A DNA stretch of 64,000 bases from Hypomyces perniciosus (Eukaryota > Ascomycota > Sordariomycetes > Hypocreales > Hypocreaceae), in contig SPDT01000006.1 of NCBI GenBank assembly GCA_008477525.1, positions 4,801,501-4,865,500 of the forward strand. The letters run 5' to 3'. The position numbers and the translations under genes were made by a program. Positions 12,921-24,251 of the stretch are shown in pieces. Below the pieces are notes generated by a model. That model saw only the letters and a program-made list of their open reading frames with translations, was not told the DNA's origin and did not search any database. Position 1 is the first letter of the stretch; every line of letters starts with the position of its first letter.

Positions 12921-14407
12921 CTAGATCCTCCTGTTCTCCGTATGAACGACTTGCCATGGGCCGAAGTAGTTGACTTCCCCATATGTCGGTGGCAGCACCC
13001 GGACCATCCTTCCGGTCCCCCAGTCCACAAACCATTGCTTGCCTTTGCTGATTATGTAATTTGATTTGCGGGGACTCCGGAAAAGCAAGTTGCTGTAGCA
13101 GAGCTTTGCGTAGAGCAAGTCATGGGCGCTCGACCACTGGTGTTCGGGGAACCATTTCCCTGTGTGCGGGTCAATAGCCGGGTTAGGATTCGATGAGATG
13201 CTTAGACGATGAAAGGGGTCGACCCTCGGATAGCCATGAACGGGAACTTCACGGTCTGTCTCTGTCTCTTGCTCTGACGGGCGGGGGCGCGTAGGGGCTG
13301 GCGTTGGCGTTGGCAATGGCTCAGGTGATGATGATCGTGGCTCGGAAGGGTCGGATGAGCCCTCATTCTCTTGCCGAGTACTCGGAATCACCATGCCAGT
13401 CTGGGTGTGGAACCATCTGACGCGCTGAATCCGAGGGATGGACATGTCACGGGGGAAATCCCGTTCGTCAATTGGAGCTGCCACATCAATGGCTGCGAAA
13501 AGGCACTCGAGCCATTTGACAAAGGTGCTCAACTCGATACAGGATAAGAGAAACTGGTCCGTTTCAGCTCGAACCCGAATGACATAACGGCGTCTGCAAA
13601 GGAGCAAAGTTTAGCTGTTATTCTTGATGGGGAAGAGGAAATCAAGGGTTCTTACTTCTTATAGTCAGCAGCTATGCCGGCATCTGCGTGTAAGAGGCTG
13701 TAGGTCTTTTCCAGTTTCGCTTTCTTGATCCATGGAGGGTTGTCAGGACAAATGGACGGGCCGTCGCGTGACTTTCCCCAACCCCAATCTTTCTTTACAG
13801 TGTAGATGCTCAGGGCGGTTCCGTTGAGGGACACAAAGACGGTGTGCCACTGACGATCCTCGGCTCTCTTGGTCGTATCTTCAATCTCGTGCTTCTTAGC
13901 AAACACTCCCTCGATAGCAATGGAGCTCGAATAGTTCGGCAGTTGCTCGCCCATGACGGCGCAGCTAGTGCTGCCGCCGCCACCACCACCACCACCATGA
14001 TCCTCGGTAGACATTGAGACGCCCTTGTCTTTCCTTTTGCTCTTGTCCCTTCCCTGAGCCTTGCTGCTCGTGCGGTTGCTGTCGACAATATCGTTGCTGT
14101 TCTTGTGGCTGTGAGGCGTTGAGGCGTTGACTTGGTGGTATGGCGGCGGATTCGACGGGCGGCGTGTTATGATTTGCTGATAGAGTATATCCTCCTCCAT
14201 GGATAGACGCCGCCGGAGGGGCGGCGCAGCTTCGGGTGAGAGTCCATCTTCTCCAGCCGAGCCACGGCGGTCCATGGGGACAGGACTGCTTTTATGTCCG
14301 GTGGGCTCGGACGGAATGATGGGGAAGCAAACACCGATGCGACAGCGGAATTCGCGGCGGAAGTTGACGTAGTCTGGTCTTGCTGGGGTGTGCGGGCTTG
14401 TGACCAC
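12921..14407 (-). CDS. PH-domain protein (fungal)
   Basis: Pleckstrin-homology protein, likely membrane- or phosphoinositide-associated; the pathway is unknown. The coding parts run 14407 (or 14275) down to 13656 and 13593-12921, with a 62-nt intron at 13594-13655. The PH domain spans the intron: it begins at SIAIEGVFAKKHEIED, includes RQWHTVFVSLNGTALSIY, and after the junction continues RRYVIRVRAETDQFLL and SFVKWLECLFAAID-like sequence ending the C-terminal helix. A polyglycine run (GGC/GGT repeats, about 13974-14000) and a charged linker precede the domain. After it the protein is Ser/Pro-rich with a short conserved C-terminal segment. The start is unresolved. The first in-frame ATG is at 14275 (430 residues), but conserved-looking sequence (PDYVNFRREFRCRIG) lies upstream to 14407, where the frame opens only with GTG. 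A small 5' exon is probably missing. Confidence 0.8.
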
Positions 14408-16258
14408 CTGGAACTTTTACTCGGATGCTGGCAAGAGGAGTATCCGTAGATGGAACATGACGATCTGTGTTCATAACGACCCGCTTCGGCGCATAGTGAA
14501 CACCAAGAAGATCGAGAAAAGAGACGGAGAAAAGAAAAGTGAGGTGACAGGAGAAGAGAGCAGCGGGGGTGTGGGCAGCAGATGGAACTCGCGGACGAGA
14601 ACAGCAATGCAGCGGCGGCTCTTTTGTTAGCTTCGATGGGACCCGTGCCAGCGCTCGATGTGCGAACCCAAAGACCGCAGCGGGACCCCGTTTCTGCTTC
14701 TGACGATGGAACAGGATCGGAGAGTTACGCAGGCAGAGTGGGATCGGCGCTGGCACAAGCAGGAGAAGTTTGTTAAGAGAAACGCGGGCGGGTGGCAAGA
14801 CCGCAGGCCGTCCAAGCAGTAGGTGGTAGTTTGCACAGGTGAATGAAGATCAGTGGTTGGTGGACAGGCGGGTGAAGACCTAAAATGTAAGTCAACGCCA
14901 GGGGGAGAGGGGTGTATCCGTGGTGTGGGGATGGGGGCGTGATGTGAAAGTTCTGTGGGGTGGACGGACCTGGATTGGATTGGATTGGAAGCAGATTGAT
15001 GTGATTGATTGATTAATTCCCTTCTTGGATCGACAGTCGAGTCGGCCGCTGGCGACTGGCCTGGTTGCTCCCTTCGGTGGTGGGACCCTTTTCTACTACC
15101 AGCTGAGCCGCTTTCGGAGAGCCTCCGGAAGAGCCGTGGGCCGCACAGGGAGGCGTCGAAGAGCGGTCGCCATAGGCTGGAAGCGCAGGTCTGCACGGTT
15201 GAGTGTGGCAGAGTTGGCCGATTGGACGTTGGATGACGATGACGATGACGATGACGATGCGGATGCTGAGGTTGACGATGGACAGTTTGAGGGCATTCGG
15301 AAATGGAGGAGTGGGTGGAAGTGGGGGGCATAAGAATTCCATGGCAATTTACGTACTCCGTACAGGCGAACAAAAAGAAGAAGTATATCCGATCCGATGG
15401 ACCCCAACCTCACTGTACTCCGTAGCTGCTGCTCTTACAGCGCAGCTTTGGCACGTTCCAGCGCACCGCATGCCCTGTATTTCTGGTCCCTTTCTCTGCT
15501 CCAGTGCAACAGCCCCTCCTCCTCGGCGCGCTAAGCCGTCCATGGTAGGTGTTATACAGGGGTGTGGGCGGGGACGGCTTTTTCCTTGTGTACGGAGTAG
15601 TAGCGTTCGGGGGACAGACCATAGCGATTCGGTCATAAGGCAGATGCCTGTCTTGTGTGTACGCATGAACTACCCAAGTACGAGTACGAGTAGCAAGCTG
15701 CAAAGCTCATTATGATGAAACCTATGCTACAATTGTATAAAAGATCTGCTAATGATTGTGACGAATCATTTGCTGTGTGAAACACGGCGGGAAAAGGCTT
15801 TAACCGGTCAACAAACAACCTGGAGAAAAATCGCGTGGATGATCATTGGAAATCTCACTCTGTTCGGCCCGATATGCATTGCATGTACATACTTTGTAAT
15901 GTCACCATCGCATCAGGCCAACAGCAAGCAAAGCCACCGTTTATTTTAGACTACGAAGCATTATGTACATACACTGCCGAAATGTGTAACGTCCTTCAAA
16001 CGAGAAGCAATTGCCCAGCTATGCCAAGCCATCTTGTCTCTGCCATGCCAGCCAGCGATATTCACGATCACCACAACGTGCTCAGAGTTGACAATCGAGA
16101 ACCGACACGTTGCGAGGCAGTGTTTAACTCGTGATGCTTTGATGGTTTGTAACATTTTCGTCTCTCCCCACCTGATACTATTTCTAGATGCCTTTGATGA
16201 TCGTCGTGGTACATTACAAAGCAAGTGTCTATAAATTCCATTACTATCGTACTACTAG

Positions 16259-16274
16259 TACGGAGTACGAAGTA
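16259..16274. repeat. double TAC-NNN-GTA palindrome
   Basis: TACGGAGTA overlaps TACGAAGTA. The same dispersed motif as at 367-382, in the gene-free region. Confidence 0.7.
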
Positions 16275-16620
16275 TATTTTGGCAACATTTCCATTCGTTC
16301 ATCCGCACACACCCCTTGCCATTAGTCCCTGGTTCCTCCGTCTATTAGTTGCCCACCTCAGCCCAGCCCTCTCGGAACTTTTGACATACCCCTTGGCACC
16401 TTTGAAGTTAGTGATCCTAGTGCACGCCCTCGTTTTCCCCACAGTTGGCTTTTTCCATACGTTGTGGTACGGGCAATTTTTTTAACCCTATTATTATTAT
16501 TTATTATTTGTTTCTTCATGATGCCTACCTACTTCGTAGTATAGTATATTATTATGTTGCACTTCCTATTATCCGAGAGCAGAACTCTGATCCCAGGAAA
16601 CTAATCACGGATATATATAT

Positions 16621-16642
16621 ATATACCTATACATAGGTATAT
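16621..16642. repeat. 22-bp AT-rich inverted repeat
   Basis: Two perfect 10-base arms, ATATACCTAT and ATAGGTATAT, flank a two-base centre. It sits in a TA-rich tract in the gene-free region. No role is apparent. Confidence 0.6.
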
Positions 16643-16973
16643 GTAGTAGTAGTACTATATATTATACTATTACTCCGTAGCCATGCCGGAAATCAAATAA
16701 TCCCGATGCTACCTCCGAAGTACTGAGCACTGCAACTCCCTCTGCAAAAAATACCAAATCTGCTGATTAGACCTCCAACTACTATGCAGCCTTTGAATCA
16801 TTCGCTTGATTTCGTCACAAACAGCCCATCACGCAAAACGAGCGCCCAAGCGCTGCTCTGCGCCCTGCTTTGCGCCCGGGCAATAGGCATTCATCAACTT
16901 ATAGTACATCCATCTATCAACTCGTATGGCTTACGACGTACGACGTAGTAGTATATGTAATCCCCCTTCTATG

Positions 16974-16989
16974 TACGGAGTACGGAGTA
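16974..16989. repeat. tandem TACGGAGTA pair
   Basis: Two overlapping copies of TACGGAGTA followed by another TACGGA. Same dispersed motif family. Confidence 0.65.
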
Positions 16990-18523
16990 CGGATATCGGC
17001 AAACACACATTTCTCGGCATATGTTGCGTATCAAAACTCCCAGCGGATTTCGTTCTTCCCGTTGGGATCGTATTATACGAAATACGGCGGGCAGTGTTTC
17101 AGACTACCGCCCAATGAAATAAGAACTGATTTTTACCCCCTTCTCCATATCCCGGGGCTTCCGTTCGGTGTTTGATCCTTTGATGTTCCATGTTCCATGT
17201 TCCATATCAATACTATGTATATACTTCGTGCTCCGTACTTCGTAGAAATGATCCCCAACGAGAGTCATCCCGATCTGGCAATAGCCGACACAATCACCGA
17301 TTCATTTCAATGCCGGCATCCCCATTTCCCCATTTCCCTCGTATGAATTACTACTTCCGTTGTCATATACTACACTACGTAGTGTAGCACCACTAGTATT
17401 CGCACTTCGGAGTAATAAACACACTCAACAAGTGCCGGTCCTTGAACCTCGCCTTGGCATCGCACTTTTTTCTCTCTCTTATTCCTTTAACCCATGTACA
17501 TTAGCCACCGATCGGGTCACAAAAAGCTTGGCTCCCAACCAGGGGACGTGAAAAAAAAAAGAAAAAAAAAAGTGCTGGACGAACTTTTGCAACTGCTACT
17601 CTGCTGCGCATGCATGCATGTTCGTTCCTCTTACGTCAATGAGGTGCACAGGACGAGCCCTGCCCAACGTACATCTGGAAACCCAAGCATGCATGAAGGT
17701 AGCATTTTATGAGTGCATGGTCTTGTATTAGTATACAGGAGGTCCGTTTGCAACCTATGAGCTCCCAGGACTGAGGCATGTTTTCATGTTTGGCTTGGTA
17801 TCTTCTCCAACAAGGGATGCGTTTGCAAAAGGTCCGGGCCGGCCGAGGCAAAAGCAAGCAAGCAAGCAAGCATTCCGGGTCATCGGCCAACTGCAGCAGC
17901 TCTTTTTCTTTCACTTACGTACGAGTACTCGTACGCACGCAATGCAGCTTGGTCGTCTGTCTGCGGATGCTGCTGCATTTTTCTCCAAATCCCATCAAGA
18001 CTTGTCAGCTTCGTTCGGCCTTCAGCTTCGGCGCTTTGGCATTCTCCACTGCTTCCAGAAGCCCCGGTCCGTTCGTTGAGTCAAACGGCGAAAGTCCCGC
18101 CGAAGCTGACAGACACCCAAGATTTCGGGCCCTTTGCCATCTTCGGCCGACTTTGTGACCAGTATCGATATGCATAACGAAGTGGGTATCGTATCATGCG
18201 TGTGCTCCGCGAATAAAGAAAATGATAGATAATACTTCGAAAGCCGCTTCTACCCTCGTGCGGGTACATTGCAATTTTCTCTCTCAGCGGATATGCATGG
18301 TCTTAAATCTCTCACATTGAACATGCGATGAGGAAGGCCTACAAGAACCTCCCTCCATCTTGACAGCTTGACGCACGTCTGGCTGAATTTATAGCGTCGG
18401 GACCTAGAAATGAGGCTGAATATTAGGAACAACTAGTTGGGGGAACTAGTAGTGGGAAACTACAAGGACGGAACTGCATCCTGTTAAAGGTTAGAGAGAG
18501 CATCAACCAAAAGTCCTACTTAC

Positions 18524-18705
18524 CTCTCTGTGTGAGGACCCTCTATACTCTCTTGGTCCTCATGACTGGTTGGAACTCGGCCATGCTTGACCATATCCGG
18601 CATTGAAATATCCAAATAAACATCTCTTGTCCCAAGTAGGTGGTAGCGCTCGTCTACCCTACGAACGTATTCGCTGAATTGGGCGAATCTGGAAGTATTG
18701 GTCTC
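18524..18705 (-). other. orphan exon-like open segment
   Basis: On the minus strand 18705 to 18524 is an open frame of about 60 codons with a protein-like composition (for example FAQFSEYVRRVDERYHLLG, then DVYLDISMPDMVKHG). It ends exactly at a strong donor, GAG|GTAAGT. Upstream the frame runs straight into stops. Downstream acceptors lead to a short tail ending in a stop (AACAG|GATGCAG) or to an out-of-phase open segment at about 18250-18410. It could be the surviving exon of a decayed gene or part of a small unmodelled gene. I do not recognise the protein. Confidence 0.3.
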
Positions 18706-19650
18706 TTACTATATGGAATCAGTGTGTGGGGGTCAACTTTGACTCACAGATGGCCATTAATACATACATACCCTCAACGTTGATAGGGGATCTGCTCGTA
18801 GATAAGACAAATCAAGTCAGCCATTACAAAAATTCATGGAGAGGAAATGCTCCAACAGATACAAACAACACCATGTGTGTTCAGAGAAACACCTATCCGC
18901 GACTTGCTCCGTCCCTGAGAAGATAAAAGTGGTCAATTTCCATAAGTAAACGCCAGGTGTTGGGAGACATGAACCATCGCTCGACGTTCTTGTTTCCATG
19001 CTCATCAGCCAATTGGCCATACATGCGTCATGATGTTTCCCTTTTTTGCATCCCAAGTAACTGCTTAATGTACATCTCATTTTCCCCTTCCTCACTCATT
19101 CTGCCGTGACGATTCCATCACCCAGGTCCAGTGGAAACCTCATCCGTCGCCATGCGCCATACCAATCAAGGACAGCTCCGCCCACCTACAACATTAGTTG
19201 TAACAATGTCCAGAGTCCCCTTTTTTCCGTGAAATATACACACAAATCATCCGTGCTCCCCTGCCCCTCCCCCGGAAAACCACCCCCGTATTATTTGGCC
19301 GGTAGCAAAACGCTATCGGCTCATACGCTCAGCAAGGGCAGTAAATAGATGCAACTGCAGCCGGCAATGCGATGAGAAAACAACGACAAGCAACAAGGAA
19401 AAACTGGCACCAGCCCGAGTCTGCCAAGAATCCACCTCCATTCCCGAGGAGTGCAACAAACCTCCAAGTTGGGTATACTGACTTCAGCCCCAATTCACCA
19501 TTTTTTTCTGGTATCCCCCGTATCCGCTTGTGTTAGGAACCACCTCCCATATCGACCACTGTCCATTCGTTTTGGTCTGTAACCTTTGGTTGCTGCTGGT
19601 GCCGCTTGCCCGCCGTACTTCGTCAGCTACACAACCGGGACTGCACGCAC
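18706..19650. other. 3' flank of the G3BP-like gene
   Basis: No gene seen. It presumably carries the 3' UTR of the minus-strand gene that ends at 19651. Confidence 0.45.
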
Positions 19651-21401
19651 TCAAGCATTTGTGGCTTGCGCTCCACCGCGGCCTCGAGCAGCACCGCCTC
19701 GGCCGCGACCCTGTCCTGAGAAGTTGCCTCGAGGGTTCTGGCCGCCAGTCCGGCTACCGTCGAAACCACCACGGCCACGGCCAGAGGCATTACCTCGTCC
19801 GGATCCGTAGTTGCCGGGTCCGTAGTTCGTGGACTTGGGTCGTCGAGGCTCGACATAAATGTTCTCTCCGTTCACCACGTGGGGGTTGCTGTTCAAAGCA
19901 GCCTGGTAGCCCTCCACGGACTTGTACTCAACAAAGGCGCAGTTCTGATCGTCCTAGTTAGAATCCATACTAAATGTGCCAACCATATATATGTACGTAC
20001 CTTGGCGCGATTGATATCAAAGTAAGTCAGCTCTCCATGGGCAGCCAATGCACCTCGGAGATCAGCGTCCTGGACCTTCTCCGTAACGTACTTGACATAG
20101 CCCATAGTTCCGTCCTTCTCTACGACGTTACCAGAAGTGGATTGGGGTCGGCCTTGGCGCTTGGAGTCAACGCCAGCGGTTTGCCATCCAGAAGCCTCCT
20201 TGGCCGGGGCTGCTGCCTCAGCTGCAGGTGCCGGAGCACCGGGCTGTGTGGTAGCGGGGGCTGGAGCGGCAGCAGCAGCAGCAGCAGCAGCGGGAGCGAC
20301 AGGGGCGGCAGGAGCGGGAGCCCGGCTCTGGCTTGTAGCTGGGGGAGTGGCAGTCTTGGGAAGAGGCACAACTGGTCGGGGTCCGGCAGCGGCAGCTGCT
20401 CTGCTCGCCCAGGTCATGGGCTTGGGAGGGGCGGCAGGCTCAGCGGGAGCAGCCTCAACGGGTTGAGCGACTGGCTTGACAACAGGAGCAGGGGTAGGCT
20501 CCTTTGGTTGCTCGGCCTCTTTCACACTCTCCTCGACGACCTCAGCGGTGGTCTCAACATCGACTGGGGCTGGCTCTTCAGCCTCCACTTCAGCAGTCTC
20601 AGTGACCTCAGCTGCCTCATCGGCCTCTGTGCCGTTGGTCTTAGCAGATGACTCCTCCACAGCCTCAGCCTCCACAGCCTCCTCTTTGGCAGCTTCTTCC
20701 TCCACAGGCTCAGGCTCAGCCGGGGCGACAATCTCTGGGGCAGCAACCTCTAGCTCTGCAGCAGGGGCCTCAGCCTCAACCTCAGCAGCGGGGGTCACTT
20801 CTTCCTCATCCTCGTTGATGTATCTTAGGATATCGTTCAGAACGAAGTAGCCAGAAGGCTGCTGCGCAAGAACGAATGTTTGGACAAACTTCTTGGGCTC
20901 GCCAGCCTTGTTGGAAACTTCGCCGATAACCTGGATGACAATGTTGTCGAAGGAAGCCTGAGAATCGACATTGGACACTCGGACCTTGCAGTCTTGGAAA
21001 TCAAGCTCCTTGATGCGCTCTTGAATCGCCTGCGAAGCAAAGGTCAGAAGTGATTGCAGAGCGCGGGCGAAGTGAATAATATCATACCTGTCGTCCAACT
21101 GAGACATTCGCGACCTCGGCTTCAAGTCCGGACACGAATTGGGAGCGTTTGCTGTAGAATAGCTGAGAGCATGGTCAGAATCACACCCACACCATATCTC
21201 ATGCGCAGTTGGACTTACGTGGAGCTTCTCAGGCGACTTGCTCAGAGTGGTGTAGTATTGCTCAACGAAGTACCAGCCGACTTCATCCTTCGAGAGATTA
21301 TTTCCAGCGGCGTTCGTTTCGGGAGTAGCGGTTGTAGCAGAAGGCTGCTCGGCGGAGCTCTTGTACTGCTCCTGGTTGGCGAACGTACCGTTCGTAGCCA
21401 T
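19651..21401 (-). CDS. G3BP/Bre5-like NTF2 and RRM domain RNA-binding protein
   Basis: Fungal G3BP-type protein (the Bre5/Nxt3 class), a ubiquitin-protease cofactor and stress-granule-associated RNA binder in the cytoplasm. Exons from the start: 21401-21219, 21162-21088, 21029-20001, 19953-19651, giving 529 residues. The NTF2-like domain covers about 40-165; splicing restores its core as LHLFYSKRSQFVSG, SVGRQAIQERIKEL and QPSGYFVLNDILRYI. The middle (about 170-390) is a long disordered Glu/Ala/Pro-rich region with an alanine run coded by GCA/GCT repeats near 20270-20292. The RRM lies at about 395-475 (GYVKYVTEKVQDADLRGAL, then NCAFVEYKSVEGY after intron 3). The C-terminus is an RGG-box tail ending GGAQATNA. 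All three internal introns keep phase 0. It is divergent from MRT4. Confidence 0.9.
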
Positions 21402-22639
21402 GTTGGATAATGACTGGAAAATCGGGGTCGAGCAGCGTGCGAAGTGTGCGAGTGTCGTGGGGTAGCGATCGCGTCAAGGTTGGGTATCAACGCAATCGAG
21501 GAGAATTAAGATGTATGGATTAAAGCCGGGGCGCCCGCTGGATGTTGGGGCAGAAGAAGACTCGGAGGTGGTCGAAGAGAAGTGGTGAGGAGATCGAGTG
21601 GAGGAGGTTTAATGGGCGCCTGTCGGATGACAAACAGGAAATCGTTCGAAGTGGGGAGAGGGGAGAAGTACGAGTAGTGATGCACGTCGCGAGGGAGAAG
21701 AGGACAAGGACAAGGAGTCGTCGAGGCTCGAAGGCGGATGGAAATTCTGAGGGAGGAAACCAGAGCGGTTGGGGGATGAAGAGGAGAGGAGAAAGGGTGG
21801 AGGCGATAGTTGCAAGATTGCAAGATTCGGAGCTTCTTTGCTGTGCCGTTTGGTTGGTGTGTGGGAGGAAAAAATCACACATTTTGGGGTCAAGCACCTA
21901 ACGGCATGGCCCGTGCGTCGCGTGCGAGCTTGCTCGGAACGGAGTTACCGCGGGAAAACCCGACCTGATGTCTTGATTGCCATCACGGCCTACGAATATG
22001 ACGAGTGTTGCTCTGCAACCTTGATGGACTGGACTCGTCCATATGCATTGCGCTGTGCATCAAGACATCTTGTGGCTTGTGCATTGCTTGTCTCGGGCCC
22101 ATGCCCCGCAAATCCCACGTCGAGATCTGGCAAGAAATGCAGAGGCAAGGGCCTTGGAGGTTGACAGCAGATGGTCGTATTCTACGGAATACGGAATACT
22201 ACCAGGATTCCAGGTTGCTCGTACCATATGGACCTATACCTCAAATTTTCCAAGATATAGTAGTAATGTACATAATTGCAAGAGAAAATACAGAAAAATA
22301 ACAATCTATTTACCACTCAACTGTCGCTTTAGCTGTCATGTGAGATCTGATGTCTGTCTAAGCCCAGCTCACCTCGGTGAGCACTCTTTACAACCCCCTG
22401 CTCGTCTCGGTGAGATACTGCGGGGTCCCGCACACCTAGATTTTTCAATCGGGCGCCTCGAAATTTTCCCACAATCTTATCGAAATCCTGACCTCAAACC
22501 AGCGGCGTGCAATTTTTCTTACAACCGCACGCGACGCAATTGTCCAACTTTCTCAATCCTCCAATTCCTTTCCCACCTTTCCTTGTTTAGGAAAACAAAA
22601 TACAGAGAAAACAGAAGGAACACCAGAACAACCGCCAAG
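21402..22639. promoter_or_regulatory. divergent promoter region, G3BP-like / MRT4
   Basis: About 1.24 kb separates the two divergent starts. Near the MRT4 side are two CTCGGTGAG-type repeats (about 22373 and 22405) and several A/T tracts of the form GAAATTTTC or CAATTTTTC (about 22458-22525), reminiscent of RRPE-like elements of ribosome-biogenesis genes. That comparison is inference. The open frame extending upstream of the MRT4 ATG is not thought to be coding. Confidence 0.45.
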
Positions 22640-23522
22640 ATGCCCAAGTCCAAGCGCGCAAAGGTCTATCACCTCACCCAGGTCTCCAAAAAGACCCGAG
22701 AGCAAAAGGACAAGCTCTTCCAGAATATCCGCGACGAAGTCCCCGAGTACCAGCATTGCTTCGTCTTCAACGTCGATAACATGCGCAACAACTATCTCAA
22801 AGACGTGCGCCGCGAACTCTCCGACAGCCGGTCCGTCTCTTCCCACACCCCCCCCCCCCCCCCGACTCTTTCAAAGGGAATTGCCCTGGCTAACTCCAAT
22901 TGCAGACTCTTCTTCGGCAAGACGAAACTCATGGCCAAGGCCATCGGCCAAACCCCCGAAGAAGCCATCGCCCCAGGCATCGAAGGTCTCGCCCGTCACC
23001 TCGCCGGCACCGTGGGCCTGCTCCTAACCAACCGTCCTACGGAATCTATCCTCGAGTACTTCGCCGGTCTCGCGCCCGTCGACTTTGCCCGCGCCGGCGT
23101 AACTGCCCCGCGCTCCTTTACCATTCCACCTGGAGTGGTGTATGCCACCGCCGGCGAAGTCCCCATGGAGTATGACGTGCCGCTTGAGCATACCATTGAG
23201 CCTGAACTGCGCCGGCTGGGTGTGCCGACGAGGATGGTGAAGGGCAAGGTTGTTTTGGGCGATGTGGATGGCCAGGGCGAGGGCTATGTTGTTTGCAAGG
23301 AGGGTGAGGTGTTGGACTCAAGACAGACAAGGTTGTTGAAGTTGTTTAGTGTCTGTCTGAGTGAGTTCAAGGTCCAAGTGCTTGCGTAAGTTCTCCCCCC
23401 TCACCACAACAACACTCACGTACGAAATCCGATATCTAACATCTTACAGCTACTGGAGCGCGGCTAGCAGCGAAGTAACAGAAGTCGACCCAGCTGCTAT
23501 GGACGGAGTGGACGAGGACTAA
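22640..23522 (+). CDS. MRT4: ribosome assembly factor Mrt4
   Basis: Mrt4 is the nucleolar paralogue of ribosomal stalk protein P0; it holds the P0 site on pre-60S particles until exchange. Exons 22640-22830, 22906-23385 and 23450-23522 give 247 residues, the usual size. The protein opens [18 protein letters not shown], followed by the L10-like fold with [30 protein letters not shown] (split by intron 1) and VGLLLTNR. It has no acidic P-protein tail, consistent with Mrt4 rather than P0; it ends in a short acidic DGVDED. Start context is GCCAAGATGCC. Intron 1 (75 nt) contains a run of 16 C residues at 22848-22863. Intron 2 splits codon GC|C before YWSAASS. Confidence 0.95.
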
Positions 23523-24251
23523 AGAGGTGAATCGTGGTTGGGAAATACAAAAAAAGAAGGTCAAATTTCGGTTGATACATTCTGTGTGCGTATGGCTGAT
23601 ACCAGCAACGGATTGTTTAGTTAGGATTTCCGGCGTTCAAGGTCATGGGGTTATAATGAAGGGGGCATCATGTTTTCTAGAGCCTCCTGAATGATGATCA
23701 GGCAACTTTCTTTTTTGCACTTGACTACTCTTCTGAAGAGCCACACAGACGCGTTTATACCTACAATGTACCTCGGCTTGCTCCCCTGTTTCCGCCATAG
23801 GTACCACCCAAACTCCTCCAGCAAATGAACGAGAAATGCTTCGATATCGCGATCAGCAGGTCACAAGTTCTTACCTCTGACCTTACCTGAAGCCGTCCCG
23901 ATTTTCAGTCCTCTACCCCAGCGAATGCCCTATAAATACATCGAGAGAATATTATCTTCCAGTTTTACCCCTAGGAGAAGTTCTTCCGTCCACTGTGGAT
24001 GGTAGCAGGTACTCAAGAGGGATAGTGTTAAGTCATGCGACGCCACAGAGGTTGCCACTCAGAGCAGCATATTAAACGTCGTAGAGTCCAGACAGACAGA
24101 CAGACAGACAGACATAACAGACCTTGTTGATCCGGGTTTGGGGAATGAGGTGCTTCCGAAAGATGACAAATTTCTTACCCTTGAAAGGGGAAGGATGTGA
24201 GAAGGTGATAGTTGAAAACTACCCACCCACCAAGAGCTTAGGTCACAGAGT
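23523..24251. other. convergent spacer MRT4 / U1-70K
   Basis: Holds the 3' UTRs of both genes. A CAGA (minus strand TCTG) microsatellite of about five units lies at 24094-24113. No gene seen. Confidence 0.5.

Larger units (their letters stand above)
14408..18523. other. large spacer with microsatellites and palindromes
   Basis: No gene recognised. The first kilobase is the 5' region of the PH-domain gene and holds GATTG repeats (about 14971-14995), a GATGAC hexamer array (about 15232-15260) and long but low-complexity ORFs that I do not trust. From 15.3 to 17.4 kb the sequence is AT-rich with at least eight TAC-NNN-GTA palindromes and a TATA-rich hairpin at 16621-16642. Poly-A runs lie near 17549-17570 and AAGC repeats near 17855-17875. 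Confidence 0.45.

Noticed and set aside
15232..15260. GATGAC hexamer array that could look like a coding Asp-rich repeat or a CRISPR-like array
   Set aside because: A simple microsatellite: no spacers and no surrounding gene.
14627..15373. 248-codon minus-strand frame upstream of the PH-domain gene
   Set aside because: Low-complexity His/Pro/Ser content coming from simple repeats; no start context or domain.
20262..20300. GCA/GCT repeat as a separate repeat feature
   Set aside because: It is the alanine run of the disordered linker of the G3BP-like protein, so it is explained by the gene.
22043..22639. Open frame extending upstream of MRT4
   Set aside because: Mrt4 starts at 22640 with its diagnostic MPKSKRAK; the upstream codons are not conserved-looking and lie in the promoter.
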